Made by a program: the position numbers and the translations under genes | Notes under the pieces: model-generated | Database searches by the model: none | Told to the model about the DNA's origin: nothing | What the model saw: the letters and a program-made list of their open reading frames with translations, nothing else | Shown here: positions 16,437-26,308 of the stretch, piece after piece | Position numbering within the stretch: the first letter of the stretch is position 1 | How the letters are laid out: every line of letters begins with the position of its first letter | Assembly (NCBI GenBank): GCA_011525385.1 | Contig: WTGF01000013.1 | Span: 78,364 to 142,363 of the forward strand | DNA: 64,000 bases | From: Chloroflexota bacterium | GTDB taxonomy: Bacteria; Chloroflexota; Anaerolineae; Aggregatilineales; Phototrophicaceae | Direction of reading: 5' to 3'

Positions 16437-17177
16437 ATGGGGCATGATGTAGACCAGATTATCGCGGAAATGGATGAGCGCAGCTATTGCATCATTCCTG
16501 CGGTGATTTCGCCGCAAAAGGCGGACGAAGCGCGTCAGATTTTGGAAGGATTGCTGGAGGCGGAAGCCACCGAGGCATCGCGGGCGGCAAAGACACAGCG
16601 CGTCGGCGGCATCGCCGTGAAGCATCCGATATTCGTCGAGCTCATGGCGCATCCATTAATCGTGGCGATCTGGAAAAAGTATCTCGATGAAGATGTGATC
16701 TGCTCGACCTGGACAGCCAATACCAGTTACCCCGGCTTCGGCGCCTATAAGTGGCACCCGGATTTTCCCTACCAGTGGCTGAATTACCCCTGGCCCAAGA
16801 GCCGGATCAGCGGGCAGACGATCTGGCTGCTGGATGACTTTTCAGAGGAGAATGGCGGCACCGGCATCATGCCAGGCAGCCATCTAAAGGGTCACCGCCC
16901 GCCCTCGGAAATGATTGACAAGTGGCATCCTGATGGCGAGATCCTAACAGGCCTGCGCGGCAGCGTAATGGTCTACAACGGCGCGACCTGGCATACCGCC
17001 CGCCCCAACAACAGTGACAAGCCGCGCAGCGCCTTGTTGGGAATGTACACGCGTCCTTGTTATATTACGCAGGAGGACATGCTCGCTCAACTTCGATTCA
17101 TCGCCAAGCCGTCCGATATCGTGCAGCAGCTGATGGGGGCCAAGCGACGTCAGCCCGGCATTGTGGCCAATCGCTAG
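16437..17177 (+). CDS. Phytanoyl-CoA dioxygenase (PhyH) family protein, canonical
   Basis: A 246-residue protein with GGAG 9 nt before the ATG. Unlike the two upstream paralogues, it has an intact iron site: His107 and Asp109 in YKWHPDFPYQW, and distal His186 in TWHTARPN. Arg197 (KPRSAL) is the likely 2-oxoglutarate-binding residue. The PhyH block GTGIMPGSHLKGHR is clear. It should therefore be an active Fe(II)/2-oxoglutarate hydroxylase. It begins 43 nt after the hydrolase, so it is probably the last gene of the PhyH-hydrolase transcript. The substrate is unknown; the downstream sugar importer has its own promoter. Confidence 0.88.
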   Translation: MGHDVDQIIAEMDERSYCIIPAVISPQKADEARQILEGLLEAEATEASRAAKTQRVGGIAVKHPIFVELMAHPLIVAIWKKYLDEDVICSTWTANTSYPGFGAYKWHPDFPYQWLNYPWPKSRISGQTIWLLDDFSEENGGTGIMPGSHLKGHRPPSEMIDKWHPDGEILTGLRGSVMVYNGATWHTARPNNSDKPRSALLGMYTRPCYITQEDMLAQLRFIAKPSDIVQQLMGAKRRQPGIVANR

Positions 17178-17226
17178 CCTGCGACATCAGCCGCCTCGGC
17201 AGAAGAGTGCAAAGGCAAAGACAAGC

Positions 17227-17256
17227 TTGAAAGGAGGCGAAATCGACCGGTATAAG
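17227..17256 (+). promoter_or_regulatory. Promoter of the Opp-type transporter operon
   Basis: TTGAAA (17227-17232), an 18-nt spacer, and TATAAG (17251-17256), 50 nt before the binding-protein start codon. Confidence 0.5.
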
Positions 17257-17305
17257 TTCAGTGAGAATTCGACCGTTGTGAAATACGAGAAATAAGGAGA
17301 AGGAA

Positions 17306-18991
17306 ATGTCTTATGCAAGACGAGGACTCTTAATTGCCCTTTTGATATTGGCGTCGGTCTCCCTGCTAGGCACGGCCCTTGCCCAAGACGAGGAAATGGT
17401 ATTTGGCGATCTGCCGCGCAGCGAAACCTTCATCGTTGCATCCCAGGCGCCGCACAACGATGTTTGGGACAGCTTCAATTACTATCAAGCCGGAACCTAC
17501 AACAACGCCACCGGCTACGCCAACGTGATCGTTGAGCCGTCCTTCATCACCAGCCATGATTTCCACGCCTGGCTGGCGCAATCCTGGGAATACAATGAAG
17601 ACGGCACGGAAATGACGCTGGTCATCACCGAGGGCGCCAATTGGAACGACGGCACGCCTTTGACGATGGACGACTGGCTCTTCACCCTCCAATACAATCA
17701 GGAAAACGCTGATAAAGGCATCGCCTGGTCGTCATTCTTGAGGGATGTGACCTGGAGCGCCGAGGGCAACGAGATTGTATTTTCCCTGCCGGATACCAAC
17801 TGGCGCTTCCATTACAACTTCACCGGCATCGGCACATTCACCCCGGTGCCCAAGCACGTATGGGAAGGTCAGGACCCGACCACCTTCAAGAACCCGGACG
17901 CGGTTCATTCCGGTCCCTACCGTCTGGTCAGCAGCAACGCCGACACCCGCACGACGATTTGGGAGCGGCGCGATGACTACTGGGATCCGGATCGCATGCC
18001 GGCGCCGAAGTATATGGTCTGGCTGAAGCGGCCCGAAGCCGATGTGGCCGTCTTCGAGTGGGAAGATGGCAACTTCGACCTGGGGCGGATGCCATTCAGC
18101 GTCATGACCCGCATCATGAGCTCGAATCCGTATATCAAGCCACTGGTGCACCAGGATCCCTGCCCGCGCGCGCTCATCTTCAACACGCTAAATCCGCCGC
18201 TGGATGACAAGCTCTTCCGGCGCGCTTTGGGTCTGCTGTTGAATCGCCAAGCGGTGGCTAACCTGGCGAACGTGCCCGGCTATGTAACGCCGGTGCTTTG
18301 GCCAAATCTCGGCGAGCCTGACGAGCGCTACTACGACGCGGCGGCGGCTGAGGAATTCCAGGTGACCACCTTTGATCCGGAGGCGGCGGTAGCGCTGCTG
18401 GATGAAGCCGGTTATCCGCTCGTGGACGGTAAACGCGTAAACAAAGATGGGGAGCCTATTTCGCTCGACGCGCTCTACATCGATATCGGCAATCCGGCCT
18501 GGACAGTTTGGGCCTGGCTGCTGGCCGAGCAGGCGCAACTGGTCGGCATAGAGATCAATCCGCGCCTGCTCGATATTCCGACCTTCTTTACACAGTTGCC
18601 CAACGGTGAGTTTGACATCGTGTTCCGCTGGTTCTGCGGCAATTTGCCCGGCGACCCCATCCAAATGTTTGACGGCTTGCATTCCGACAATGCCGTGCCA
18701 ATCGGCGAGCGCGCGGGTGGCGTCCCGGGCCGTTACAGCAACCCCGAGATGGACGCGCTCATTGAGCAAATCCGAACCGCTGACCCGGCCTCCGAGGAAG
18801 CGCAAACACTCTTCCGGCAGGCCTATCGAATCTGGGCGGAGGATGCGCCTTACGTGACACTGTTCGGAGAGAATGAGGGCGTGGTCTTCAACAACCAATA
18901 CTGGACGGGCTTGGAAGTGGGCCAGGCCTGGGTGCACTGGACGCCGGCCGCGCGCCAGATCATCGACTTCATTGAACCGGCCGGAATGTAG
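17306..18991 (+). CDS. ABC transporter substrate-binding protein, family 5 (peptide/oligosaccharide)
   Basis: A 561-residue exported protein with AGGAG upstream of the ATG. It has a Sec signal peptide (hydrophobic about residues 8-26) ending in ALA-Q, with no lipobox cysteine. The mature protein has SBP_bac_5 features: SWEYNEDGTEMTLVITEGAN, WNDGTPLTMDDWLFTLQ and LFRRALGLLLNRQAV. Family 5 proteins bind peptides, but also oligosaccharides and opines. This one heads a complete cassette of two permeases and two ATPases, followed by a GH2 beta-mannosidase-like enzyme. A mannose-containing oligosaccharide is therefore a reasonable guess for the ligand, by context only. Confidence 0.9.
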   Translation: MSYARRGLLIALLILASVSLLGTALAQDEEMVFGDLPRSETFIVASQAPHNDVWDSFNYYQAGTYNNATGYANVIVEPSFITSHDFHAWLAQSWEYNEDGTEMTLVITEGANWNDGTPLTMDDWLFTLQYNQENADKGIAWSSFLRDVTWSAEGNEIVFSLPDTNWRFHYNFTGIGTFTPVPKHVWEGQDPTTFKNPDAVHSGPYRLVSSNADTRTTIWERRDDYWDPDRMPAPKYMVWLKRPEADVAVFEWEDGNFDLGRMPFSVMTRIMSSNPYIKPLVHQDPCPRALIFNTLNPPLDDKLFRRALGLLLNRQAVANLANVPGYVTPVLWPNLGEPDERYYDAAAAEEFQVTTFDPEAAVALLDEAGYPLVDGKRVNKDGEPISLDALYIDIGNPAWTVWAWLLAEQAQLVGIEINPRLLDIPTFFTQLPNGEFDIVFRWFCGNLPGDPIQMFDGLHSDNAVPIGERAGGVPGRYSNPEMDALIEQIRTADPASEEAQTLFRQAYRIWAEDAPYVTLFGENEGVVFNNQYWTGLEVGQAWVHWTPAARQIIDFIEPAGM

Positions 18992-18999
18992 TTAGCCAG

Positions 19000-20157
19000 T
19001 TGCAGGTTCGCCGCAGCTATAGTAGCGGCGAACCTGCCCTTACTCTTTACAGACGACGTGTATCCAGTGACATCAAAGTGACTGCGAACGCTGACGCGCT
19101 TGCGGGGACATCCGCTGCGGAAGGGCAGGACGCCGGAAGGCGCGAAGTCTTCCAGTACGCCTTGCGTCGCTTCGGCGTCTACCTATTCACCCTCTGGGCA
19201 GCCATCACCGTCGCCTTCTTCATTTTTCGCCTGGTGCCGGGCGACCCGATGAATATTCTGCTGGGCAATCTGGCGCGAGCCGAGGGACGACAGCGGGACG
19301 CTGAAGAAGAAGAAGTGCTCATCGCCCATTTCCGTCAGATCTTCGGCATGGACGAGCCGCTGCCGCTCCAGTACGTCAACTACCTGCGCAAAGCGGTCCT
19401 GGGCGGCCTCGACCTGGGACCCTCATTCGTCGAATATCCGACGCAGACCAAAGATCTCGTCTTCCGGCGCATGCCCTGGACGATCGGCATTTTCACGACA
19501 TCGGTGCTGCTCGCCTGGATTGTTGGCACCGGCCTGGGCGCGCTGATCGGCTGGCTGCAGCGGGGCCGTTTGTCGCAGCTGGCGGTGGTGATATCGACGC
19601 TGCTGCAGATCACGCCCGTTTATCTGGTGGCGCTGGGCCTGATCATCTATGTCGGCTACACCTGGCGCATTCTGCCCGCCGGCGGTCCCTACGCCCGGCA
19701 TTTGCAGCCGGAGTGGACTTGGGAATTCATCAGCAGCTTGCTGACACATGCCATCTTGCCCATGCTCTCAAACATGATCGTCATCGGCGCCGGTTTCACA
19801 CTTGGCATGCGCGCGCTGATGATCAGCGTACTCGGTGAAGATTACCTGACCTTCGCCCGCGCCAAGGGCTTGTCGCCCTTTACCATCCTCAAGGACTACG
19901 CCTTCCGCAACGCGCTGATTCCCCAGGTCACGGCGCTTGCCATCATCGTCGGCGCAACATTGAACGGGACTTTTATCATTGAAGTGCTTTTCCAATTGCC
20001 CGGCTTGGGCACCTTGTTCGTCCAGGCGATGGGCCTGCGCGATTTCAATACCATGCAGGCTGTGGTCCTGTTTTCCATCTTCGCCGTCCTGACGCTGACA
20101 TTGATCGTCGATCTGGCGCTGCCATTGCTGGATCCGCGCATCCGGAGGACGGCATGA
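19000..20157 (+). CDS. ABC transporter permease, OppB type
   Basis: A 385-residue frame from TTG at 19000, 8 nt after the binding-protein stop. No good ribosome binding site is visible there or at the alternative GTG at 19078, so the exact start is uncertain; the first 50 residues are not hydrophobic and not conserved in character. From about residue 60 (RFGVYLFTLWAAITVAFFIF, then LVPGDPMN) it is a typical OppB/DppB permease, with the cytoplasmic EAA-type loop (ARAKGLSPFTILKDYAFRNA) that contacts the ATPases. About six membrane helices are evident. It partners the OppC gene with a 4-nt stop/start overlap. Confidence 0.9.
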   Translation: MQVRRSYSSGEPALTLYRRRVSSDIKVTANADALAGTSAAEGQDAGRREVFQYALRRFGVYLFTLWAAITVAFFIFRLVPGDPMNILLGNLARAEGRQRDAEEEEVLIAHFRQIFGMDEPLPLQYVNYLRKAVLGGLDLGPSFVEYPTQTKDLVFRRMPWTIGIFTTSVLLAWIVGTGLGALIGWLQRGRLSQLAVVISTLLQITPVYLVALGLIIYVGYTWRILPAGGPYARHLQPEWTWEFISSLLTHAILPMLSNMIVIGAGFTLGMRALMISVLGEDYLTFARAKGLSPFTILKDYAFRNALIPQVTALAIIVGATLNGTFIIEVLFQLPGLGTLFVQAMGLRDFNTMQAVVLFSIFAVLTLTLIVDLALPLLDPRIRRTA

Positions 20158-21002
20158 GGAATCCCAGCATCGTTATCGGCTCAATTATGCTGGCCGCAAT
20201 GATCATCGTCGCGCTGGCTGGTCCGCTCCTTGTCGATCAATTGCTCTTCCCGGGCGAACGGCCGGGCATGCGCGGCAGTTACCGCCCCTACCAACTGGAT
20301 TCTGTTGAACACCCCATCGGCACCGACGGCGACGGCCGCGACGGTTTGATGGTCTTCGTGTCCAGTATTTGGCCATCGCTGCAAATCGGCGTCATCGCCG
20401 GCGCGACCTCCACCATCCTGGGCGTCGTGATTGGCTTTCTCGCTGGATACGCGCGCGGCCGGCTGGATACGCTCTCGCGCATCCTGATCGACATGGTATT
20501 GGTCATCCCGACGCTGCCCCTGCTGCTGATGTTGGCAGCTTATATTGACCGTTGGGACTTGTACAAGCTTTCCCTGATACTGGGCTTGTTCGGCTGGTCA
20601 TTTGTGGCGCGTGTCATCCGACCGCAAGTGCAGAGCTTGCGCGAACGCAGTTATGTAGATTTGGCTGTGCTCTCGGGCGAGAACGCGCTGGAGATCATTT
20701 TCCTCGAGCTGCTGCCGCCATTGCTGCCTTATATCGGCTATGTCTTCTCCTTGAGCATCGTCGGCTCCATGCTGGCCGAAGCCGGTTTGCAGATCATCGG
20801 CCTGGGCGCGGGCGGCCTGCCGACGCTCGGCTTCATGATCGCCAAGGGCTTCCGCGAAAGTGTCATCGCTATCGGTCTCATAGGCCAGATGGTGCTGCCG
20901 GCCGGGGCTTTGATCTATGTCTTCCTGGCGCTGAATCTGATCAACACCGGCTTGGACGAGGTCTTCAACCCGCGCCTGAAAACCACGGTAGAGGGGAAGT
21001 GA
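20154..21002 (+). CDS. ABC transporter permease, OppC type
   Basis: A 282-residue inner-membrane protein whose ATG overlaps the preceding stop (ATGA), so translation is coupled. It has the OppC features: HPIGTDGDGRDGLMVFV near the N-terminus, SLQIGVIAGATSTILGVVIG as the first transport helix, and a coupling loop around LRERSYVDLAVLSGENALEI. It pairs with the OppB-like permease to form the membrane channel of the importer. Confidence 0.9.
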   Translation: MRNPSIVIGSIMLAAMIIVALAGPLLVDQLLFPGERPGMRGSYRPYQLDSVEHPIGTDGDGRDGLMVFVSSIWPSLQIGVIAGATSTILGVVIGFLAGYARGRLDTLSRILIDMVLVIPTLPLLLMLAAYIDRWDLYKLSLILGLFGWSFVARVIRPQVQSLRERSYVDLAVLSGENALEIIFLELLPPLLPYIGYVFSLSIVGSMLAEAGLQIIGLGAGGLPTLGFMIAKGFRESVIAIGLIGQMVLPAGALIYVFLALNLINTGLDEVFNPRLKTTVEGK

Positions 21003-21006
21003 GGCC

Positions 21007-21990
21007 ATGCCGGCGCTCCTGGAAATCCGCGGTTTATCGGCCGGGCTGCAAGGGCGCCGGTCCATAACGCAGGTCGTCAGCCATGTCGATCTCGATGTGC
21101 AGGCGGGCGAAATCCTCGGCGTGGTCGGCGAATCCGGCTGTGGCAAAAGTACGCTCGCGGCCGCCATCATGCGCCTGTTGATACCGCCACAAGTATTGCA
21201 ATCCGGATCCATGACCCTGCGGCTGAAGGATGGCAAAACCTACGAATTACTGGATCTGCCGGAAGCCGATTTGCGCCAGTTGCGTTGGCGGCGCCTGTCC
21301 TACATTCCGCAGGGCTCGATGAATTCCCTGAATCCGGTTTTGCGGATAGAGCGCCAAATGACAGACACATTGATCCAACACGGCTTGTCCAGACAGGAAG
21401 CTCTACGACGTTCCACCGCGGCGCTGGAATTGGTCAACCTCGAACCCAGGCTGCTCGATAGCTATCCGCACGAATTGAGCGGCGGGATGCGCCAGCGCGT
21501 TATCATCGCCGCTGCGGTGAGCATGCGCCCGGCTTTGATCGTGGCGGACGAATTGACGACCGCGCTGGACGTGGTCACGCAGCGACAAATCCTCCAGGAG
21601 TTGGCTGCCATCCGCGACGAATTGGGCGCGACCATCCTCATCATCACGCACGATATGGGCGTGGTCGCGCAGATCGCCGATCGCGTCGCCGTCATGTATG
21701 CCGGCAAGATCGCCGAACTGGGTACGGTGAATGGCATCTTCGAGTCCCCCCTGCATCCCTATTCGCAAGGGCTGATCGGGTCGATTCCGCGGGAGGGCGG
21801 TCAGCGCGTTGAAGGCTTGCCGGGCGAAGCGCCCAGCCCCTGGAACTATCCCGCCGGCTGCCGCTTTCATACCCGTTGCCCGCATGTTATCGACCGCTGC
21901 CGAGCCCAAACACCGGCGCTGTTGCCGCAAGGCGACGGACGTTGGGCAGCCTGCCATCTATATGAGCCCGAGGTCCTTTCCAATGCCTGA
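21007..21990 (+). CDS. ABC transporter ATPase, OppD type
   Basis: A 327-residue cytoplasmic ATPase. Walker A is GESGCGKST, the Q-loop follows in SYIPQGSMNSLNP, the signature is LSGGMRQRV, and the Walker B region is LIVADELTTALD. The C-terminal oligopeptide-transporter extension carries three cysteines around CRFHTRCPHVIDRC, which in relatives bind an Fe-S cluster. It starts 4 nt after the OppC stop and overlaps the next ATPase gene. It powers the importer together with that partner. Confidence 0.93.
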   Translation: MPALLEIRGLSAGLQGRRSITQVVSHVDLDVQAGEILGVVGESGCGKSTLAAAIMRLLIPPQVLQSGSMTLRLKDGKTYELLDLPEADLRQLRWRRLSYIPQGSMNSLNPVLRIERQMTDTLIQHGLSRQEALRRSTAALELVNLEPRLLDSYPHELSGGMRQRVIIAAAVSMRPALIVADELTTALDVVTQRQILQELAAIRDELGATILIITHDMGVVAQIADRVAVMYAGKIAELGTVNGIFESPLHPYSQGLIGSIPREGGQRVEGLPGEAPSPWNYPAGCRFHTRCPHVIDRCRAQTPALLPQGDGRWAACHLYEPEVLSNA

Positions 21991-22957
21991 CTTGCTGGTC
22001 GTGGAGAATCTGCAGCAGGTATTCGGTGGGAGGACGCGGACCTACGCGGTGGACGACGTGAGCTTTCGCATACCCGAGGAACCGGCGATCGTGAGCCTGG
22101 TTGGCGAGAGCGGCAGTGGCAAGTCGACCATCGCCCGCATCATTTTGGGACTGTTGCAGCCGACGGCCGGCCGCGTACTTTACGAAGGCACTGATATCTT
22201 CACTCGAGACCGCAAATGGAATCGCAAATTCCGCGGCGAAGTGCAAGCGGTCTTTCAAGACCCCTACAGCGTCTATAACCCGGTTTATAAAGCCGAGCGC
22301 GTTTTGAAGCTGGTCATCCGCAAATTTGGCCTCGCCAAAAGCAAAGCCGAAGCGCAAGCGCTCACGGAAGAGGCGCTGCGAGCCGTGGACTTGCGGCCCG
22401 AAGAAGTGCTCGGCAGGCATCCGCATCAACTGAGCGGCGGTCAGCGGCAACGTTTGATGCTGGCGCGCGTCTATCTGATGCGACCGCGCCTCATCATCGC
22501 CGACGAGCCGGTTTCGATGATCGACGCCGGCATGCGGGCCTCCTTTTTGAACATCTTGCTGGACTTCCGGGAGACCCATGGCATCTCGACTCTGTTCATC
22601 ACCCACGATCTGTCGACGGCCATGTACCTGGGGGGAGAAATCATCGTGCTCTACCAAGGCAGGATTATGGAACGGGGTCAGACGCGCGCCGTGATGAACA
22701 ACCCGCAGCACCCATATGCGCAGCTGCTCATTAACTCGATCCCGAGGCCGGATCCTCGCAAGCGCTGGGAAGAAGATCTGTCGGCCGGTCCCCTGGCCGA
22801 GGTCGGGGCCGGCATATCTTCGGGGCGCGACCGTTGCCTCTTTGCCGAGCGCTGCCCGGCAGTCATGGACAGATGTTGGGGCGCGCGTCCGCATTTGCAA
22901 GCCGTCGACAAAGCATCCGAAACGTCCCGAGATGTTGCCTGCTATCTCTATTCCTGA
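21983..22957 (+). CDS. ABC transporter ATPase, OppF type
   Basis: I chose the ATG at 21983 (GAGG upstream, then MPDLLVVENLQQVF), giving 324 residues and an 8-nt overlap with the previous gene. It contains Walker A GESGSGKST, signature LSGGQRQRL, Walker B LIIADEPVS and switch His in FITHDLSTAMY. Asp of the D-loop is present (MIDAGM). The C-terminal cysteine-containing extension (CLFAERCPAVMDRC) is typical of Opp ATPases. It is the last gene of the transporter cassette; the GH2 gene follows 123 nt later on the same strand. Confidence 0.92.
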   Translation: MPDLLVVENLQQVFGGRTRTYAVDDVSFRIPEEPAIVSLVGESGSGKSTIARIILGLLQPTAGRVLYEGTDIFTRDRKWNRKFRGEVQAVFQDPYSVYNPVYKAERVLKLVIRKFGLAKSKAEAQALTEEALRAVDLRPEEVLGRHPHQLSGGQRQRLMLARVYLMRPRLIIADEPVSMIDAGMRASFLNILLDFRETHGISTLFITHDLSTAMYLGGEIIVLYQGRIMERGQTRAVMNNPQHPYAQLLINSIPRPDPRKRWEEDLSAGPLAEVGAGISSGRDRCLFAERCPAVMDRCWGARPHLQAVDKASETSRDVACYLYS

Positions 22958-23080
22958 CCGGTTGAATAACAAAATGGCCGCGGCCCATCTTCGTCCTTTG
23001 CCAGATCTATAGTTCGCCCAGTGTGCCGAAAGGAATCGGGTGACGGCGCATCGGGTCGAGTTGGATATTGAGGTTATCAA

Positions 23081-26000
23081 ATGACTAAAGCGCAAGCTCA
23101 AGATACGCTGATTTTAAGTGGATCCGACTGGTACATCCACGAGGACGCGGCTGGCGCCGGCATAGAGGAAGGGCTCTACGAAGGGGCCATCCCGGCGCCG
23201 GGTTGGATCCCGGCCCAGGTGCCGGGCAATGTGCAAGCCGACCTGGAGGCGGCGGGACAGTTGCGACCGCTTTGGTACGGCGCCGGCGATCCCCGCTTGG
23301 CAGAGGTCGCAAAGAAGGACTGGTGGTATCGCCGCGACTTTGAAGTGCCGGAATCCTTCGCCGACAGACGGCTTCAGCTCGTTTTCGATGGCGTGGATTA
23401 CGCCTGTGACATCTGGCTCAACGGCCAGCATCTGGGACACAATGCGGGCATGTTCCGCCGTTTCGCCTTTGATGTCGCTGGCGTCATCAAACTGGGCGGC
23501 GTCAACCGGTTGGCGGTTCGGATCGAACGGATGCCGCCCGAACTGGCGCGTATCCTCGCTGCCTCGGACGGCGCAATGAGCGGCGGCGGGGAGAACTATC
23601 CCAAGGAATGGGGTCCCGATTTCTTCGTCATCGGCATTAACGAAACGCGCCAACTATTAAAAGACCTCAAAAGCCCCACCAATTACGGCTGGGACTGGGG
23701 CGTGAATATCTACACGCTGGGCATCTGGCAAGATGTTCGCCTGGAGGCTACCGGACTTGCCCGCATCGAGTGGCTGGGTGTTTTGACCGAACTCTTTAAC
23801 GATCGCGTTTCCGCCAAAGTCCGGGTAAAGCTGGAGATCGACAGCCTGGGCGAGGCGGATGTCAGGGCCCGCTTCCTTGTTCACGGGCAGGGCAAGCCCG
23901 TGGAAGCGCGGATTGAGGCGGCGCTAGCCCGAGGGTACAACTTGCTCGAAGCTGATTTAATCCTGGACGAAGCCGCGCTCTGGTGGCCCAACGGCCACGG
24001 TGATCAGCCGCTTTACACGCTGGAGGCGCGTCTGGAGGATGCCGGGAGCGGCGGGCGGCTGGACGAACGCTCGACTCGCTTTGCGGTGCGCGATATCCGC
24101 TGGGAACAGGTCGGGGGCGCTCCGCCCGACTTCATCAATCCCTATCAACTGGTCCTCAACGGTCGGCCGATACGGATGCTGGGCTCGAACATCCTGCCGC
24201 CGGACCTGCTTTTTGGCCGCATGAACGAACGCGGACTCCGGCTCATACGGCTGGCTCGCCAAGCCGGCATGAACACCTTGCGCGTCTGGGGCGGCGGGGC
24301 CTTCTTGACCGAGGATATCTTCAGCCTGGCCGACGAATTGGGCATTATGCTGTCGCAAGAGTTTCCAATGTCGAGCTGCAGTCCGGAAACCGACGCCGTC
24401 TTTTTGAACAATCTCGAGCGGACAATACGCCAGCTCGTCAAGCGCTACCGCAACCACCCCTGCATCATCGAATGGACGGGCGGCAACGAGATGTGGTGGG
24501 CGCAGGGGGATGATCACCCTGCCCTGCACTTGCTGGATCGCATTGTCGCCGAGGAGGATGATCGCTTGTTCCGCGCCACTTGCCCGATCCAAGGCGCGCG
24601 CCACAGCCCCTGGCACTATGATCCTGAAACGCATTATGCCCACTACGATAACGAAGACCTGCGAGATACCGGAATACGCCGCGAAGAGAATAAGATGATG
24701 CGCTATGGAGAATTCGGCTGCCATTCACTGGCGCACCTGGAAGTCTGGCAACGAGAGATTCCGCCCGCCCTCCACTGGCCCGCCTATGACGAGGAAGATC
24801 CGATCCTCATTCGCAAGAATGTCGTGCAAGCCGTCTTTACCAAAGAGCACTGGATGCTCAAATCCATCCTCGAAACTCTCTTTGGCTCGATCGACACGCT
24901 CGAGGCGCTGGTGGAAGCCAGTCAGTACCTGGGCGCGCATGGCTTGCGTTACGCGGTTGATGCCCTGCGGCGGCGGGGTAAAAGAATCGGTGGCATAACC
25001 ACCTGGGTACAGAACGAACCCTGGCCCAACGGCGGCGGACCCTATCTGGTCGATTACGACGGCCGACCGCTGATGAGCTACGACTTCTTGAAGGATGCCC
25101 TGGCTCCGGTCAGCCTGTCACTGCGCCACGCCTCCAACTTATTCGATCCCGCAGTGGGATTGGATGCCGAATTATGGCTGGTTAGCGACGCGCCGGAGCC
25201 CTGCCACGACCTGCGCTGGCGCTGGCTGGCGCGCGACATTGCCGGCACTGTCCTGGCTCAAGACGAGGGTCGCGCGTCAATACAGCCCCTGGAAGCCTTC
25301 CCGCTGGGGGCGATCAAAGCCGGCTCGCTTGACACAGACGCTCAGGTGGTTGAACTGCAGTTGAGTGACAGGAACGGGGTAATTCTGGCGGAACGCGCGC
25401 ATCTATTCGGCTCTGCGCAAGCGCCAAGTCCACTTGCCGTTTTCTTGCCCGGGGTTGCCGAGGGCAATAAAGCCCTCATGCGCACAACCCTGCGCGCGCT
25501 CGTCGTTTCGCATCAGTCGGACGGCGAAAGCGAAACCATGCAAATCGAATTGAGCAATCTCGGGGATATGACAGCCCTTTTCTGCGAGCCGCACCCGCTG
25601 CTCGTCTACCGCACCGATATCAACATCGAGGGCAATCATACCTGCATCGCGCCCGGCGAGACGCGTCTGATAACCGTCTCAGCGCCTGTTGACTCATGGG
25701 CCGGGCTCACCTTGTTACAGACTGGTTGGCGGCTCTCTTGCTGGAATGCTGATGACGCGCTCATCCCGCCCAGCGACGATGTATTGTTCTCCATTGGCCG
25801 GCGGGATGCGACGACCTCCGGCTACCTGGGATACGACGATCTCTCCCTTATCGACGACATGTCAGATCTCACTCTTGAAGGCAATCGTCCTGATCCGTCG
25901 GGATTGCCCCTGCTGTTGACAAATGATCGGGGCCTCCGCTTCGGATTCGATGTCAGGCAAGGCTGGGATCAGCCCGCGCGCTTGCGTTTGCATTCGGCCG

Positions 26001-26248
26001 ATCAGGACAGCGCCTGCGCGCCCGTTGTGGCGGTGACAATCAACGGGCAAGCCTTCGATGGCGTTCTGAAGCCCGGGCTGGGCATACAGAACGAGGATCC
26101 GGCGCATTTGGCTTTCCCGCAGACGATTGTATTTGATCTGCCGGCCGCGGCGCTCAAAAAAGGCCGCAACACCCTTGATGTGCGAATCAGTAATGCGAGC
26201 TGGTTTTCCTGGGATTCGATTGATTTGACGATCAGCCCGGTTTCGTGA
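23081..26248 (+). CDS. Glycoside hydrolase family 2, beta-mannosidase-like
   Basis: A 1055-residue enzyme with GAGG 7 nt before the ATG. There is no signal peptide, so it acts in the cytoplasm on imported sugars. The order is: N-terminal sugar-binding jelly roll (WWYRRDFEVPE, FDGVDYACDIWLNGQHLG), an immunoglobulin-like domain, then the catalytic barrel. The acid/base is Glu470 in TGGNEMWW, and the nucleophile is probably Glu544 in MRYGEFGC. The block SPTNYGWDWGVNIYTLGIWQ is typical of beta-mannosidases. Two further beta domains fill the C-terminus (from about 700). It lies directly after the Opp cassette, so it probably cleaves the oligosaccharide that cassette imports. Beta-mannosidase is the best match, but other GH2 activities are possible. 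Confidence 0.88.
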   Translation: MTKAQAQDTLILSGSDWYIHEDAAGAGIEEGLYEGAIPAPGWIPAQVPGNVQADLEAAGQLRPLWYGAGDPRLAEVAKKDWWYRRDFEVPESFADRRLQLVFDGVDYACDIWLNGQHLGHNAGMFRRFAFDVAGVIKLGGVNRLAVRIERMPPELARILAASDGAMSGGGENYPKEWGPDFFVIGINETRQLLKDLKSPTNYGWDWGVNIYTLGIWQDVRLEATGLARIEWLGVLTELFNDRVSAKVRVKLEIDSLGEADVRARFLVHGQGKPVEARIEAALARGYNLLEADLILDEAALWWPNGHGDQPLYTLEARLEDAGSGGRLDERSTRFAVRDIRWEQVGGAPPDFINPYQLVLNGRPIRMLGSNILPPDLLFGRMNERGLRLIRLARQAGMNTLRVWGGGAFLTEDIFSLADELGIMLSQEFPMSSCSPETDAVFLNNLERTIRQLVKRYRNHPCIIEWTGGNEMWWAQGDDHPALHLLDRIVAEEDDRLFRATCPIQGARHSPWHYDPETHYAHYDNEDLRDTGIRREENKMMRYGEFGCHSLAHLEVWQREIPPALHWPAYDEEDPILIRKNVVQAVFTKEHWMLKSILETLFGSIDTLEALVEASQYLGAHGLRYAVDALRRRGKRIGGITTWVQNEPWPNGGGPYLVDYDGRPLMSYDFLKDALAPVSLSLRHASNLFDPAVGLDAELWLVSDAPEPCHDLRWRWLARDIAGTVLAQDEGRASIQPLEAFPLGAIKAGSLDTDAQVVELQLSDRNGVILAERAHLFGSAQAPSPLAVFLPGVAEGNKALMRTTLRALVVSHQSDGESETMQIELSNLGDMTALFCEPHPLLVYRTDINIEGNHTCIAPGETRLITVSAPVDSWAGLTLLQTGWRLSCWNADDALIPPSDDVLFSIGRRDATTSGYLGYDDLSLIDDMSDLTLEGNRPDPSGLPLLLTNDRGLRFGFDVRQGWDQPARLRLHSADQDSACAPVVAVTINGQAFDGVLKPGLGIQNEDPAHLAFPQTIVFDLPAAALKKGRNTLDVRISNASWFSWDSIDLTISPVS

Positions 26249-26308
26249 TTCGTGAAATGCCTCAGCTGAGGACTTTCTGGAAGCCGGGCGCGGAAATACA
26301 ACGCACCC

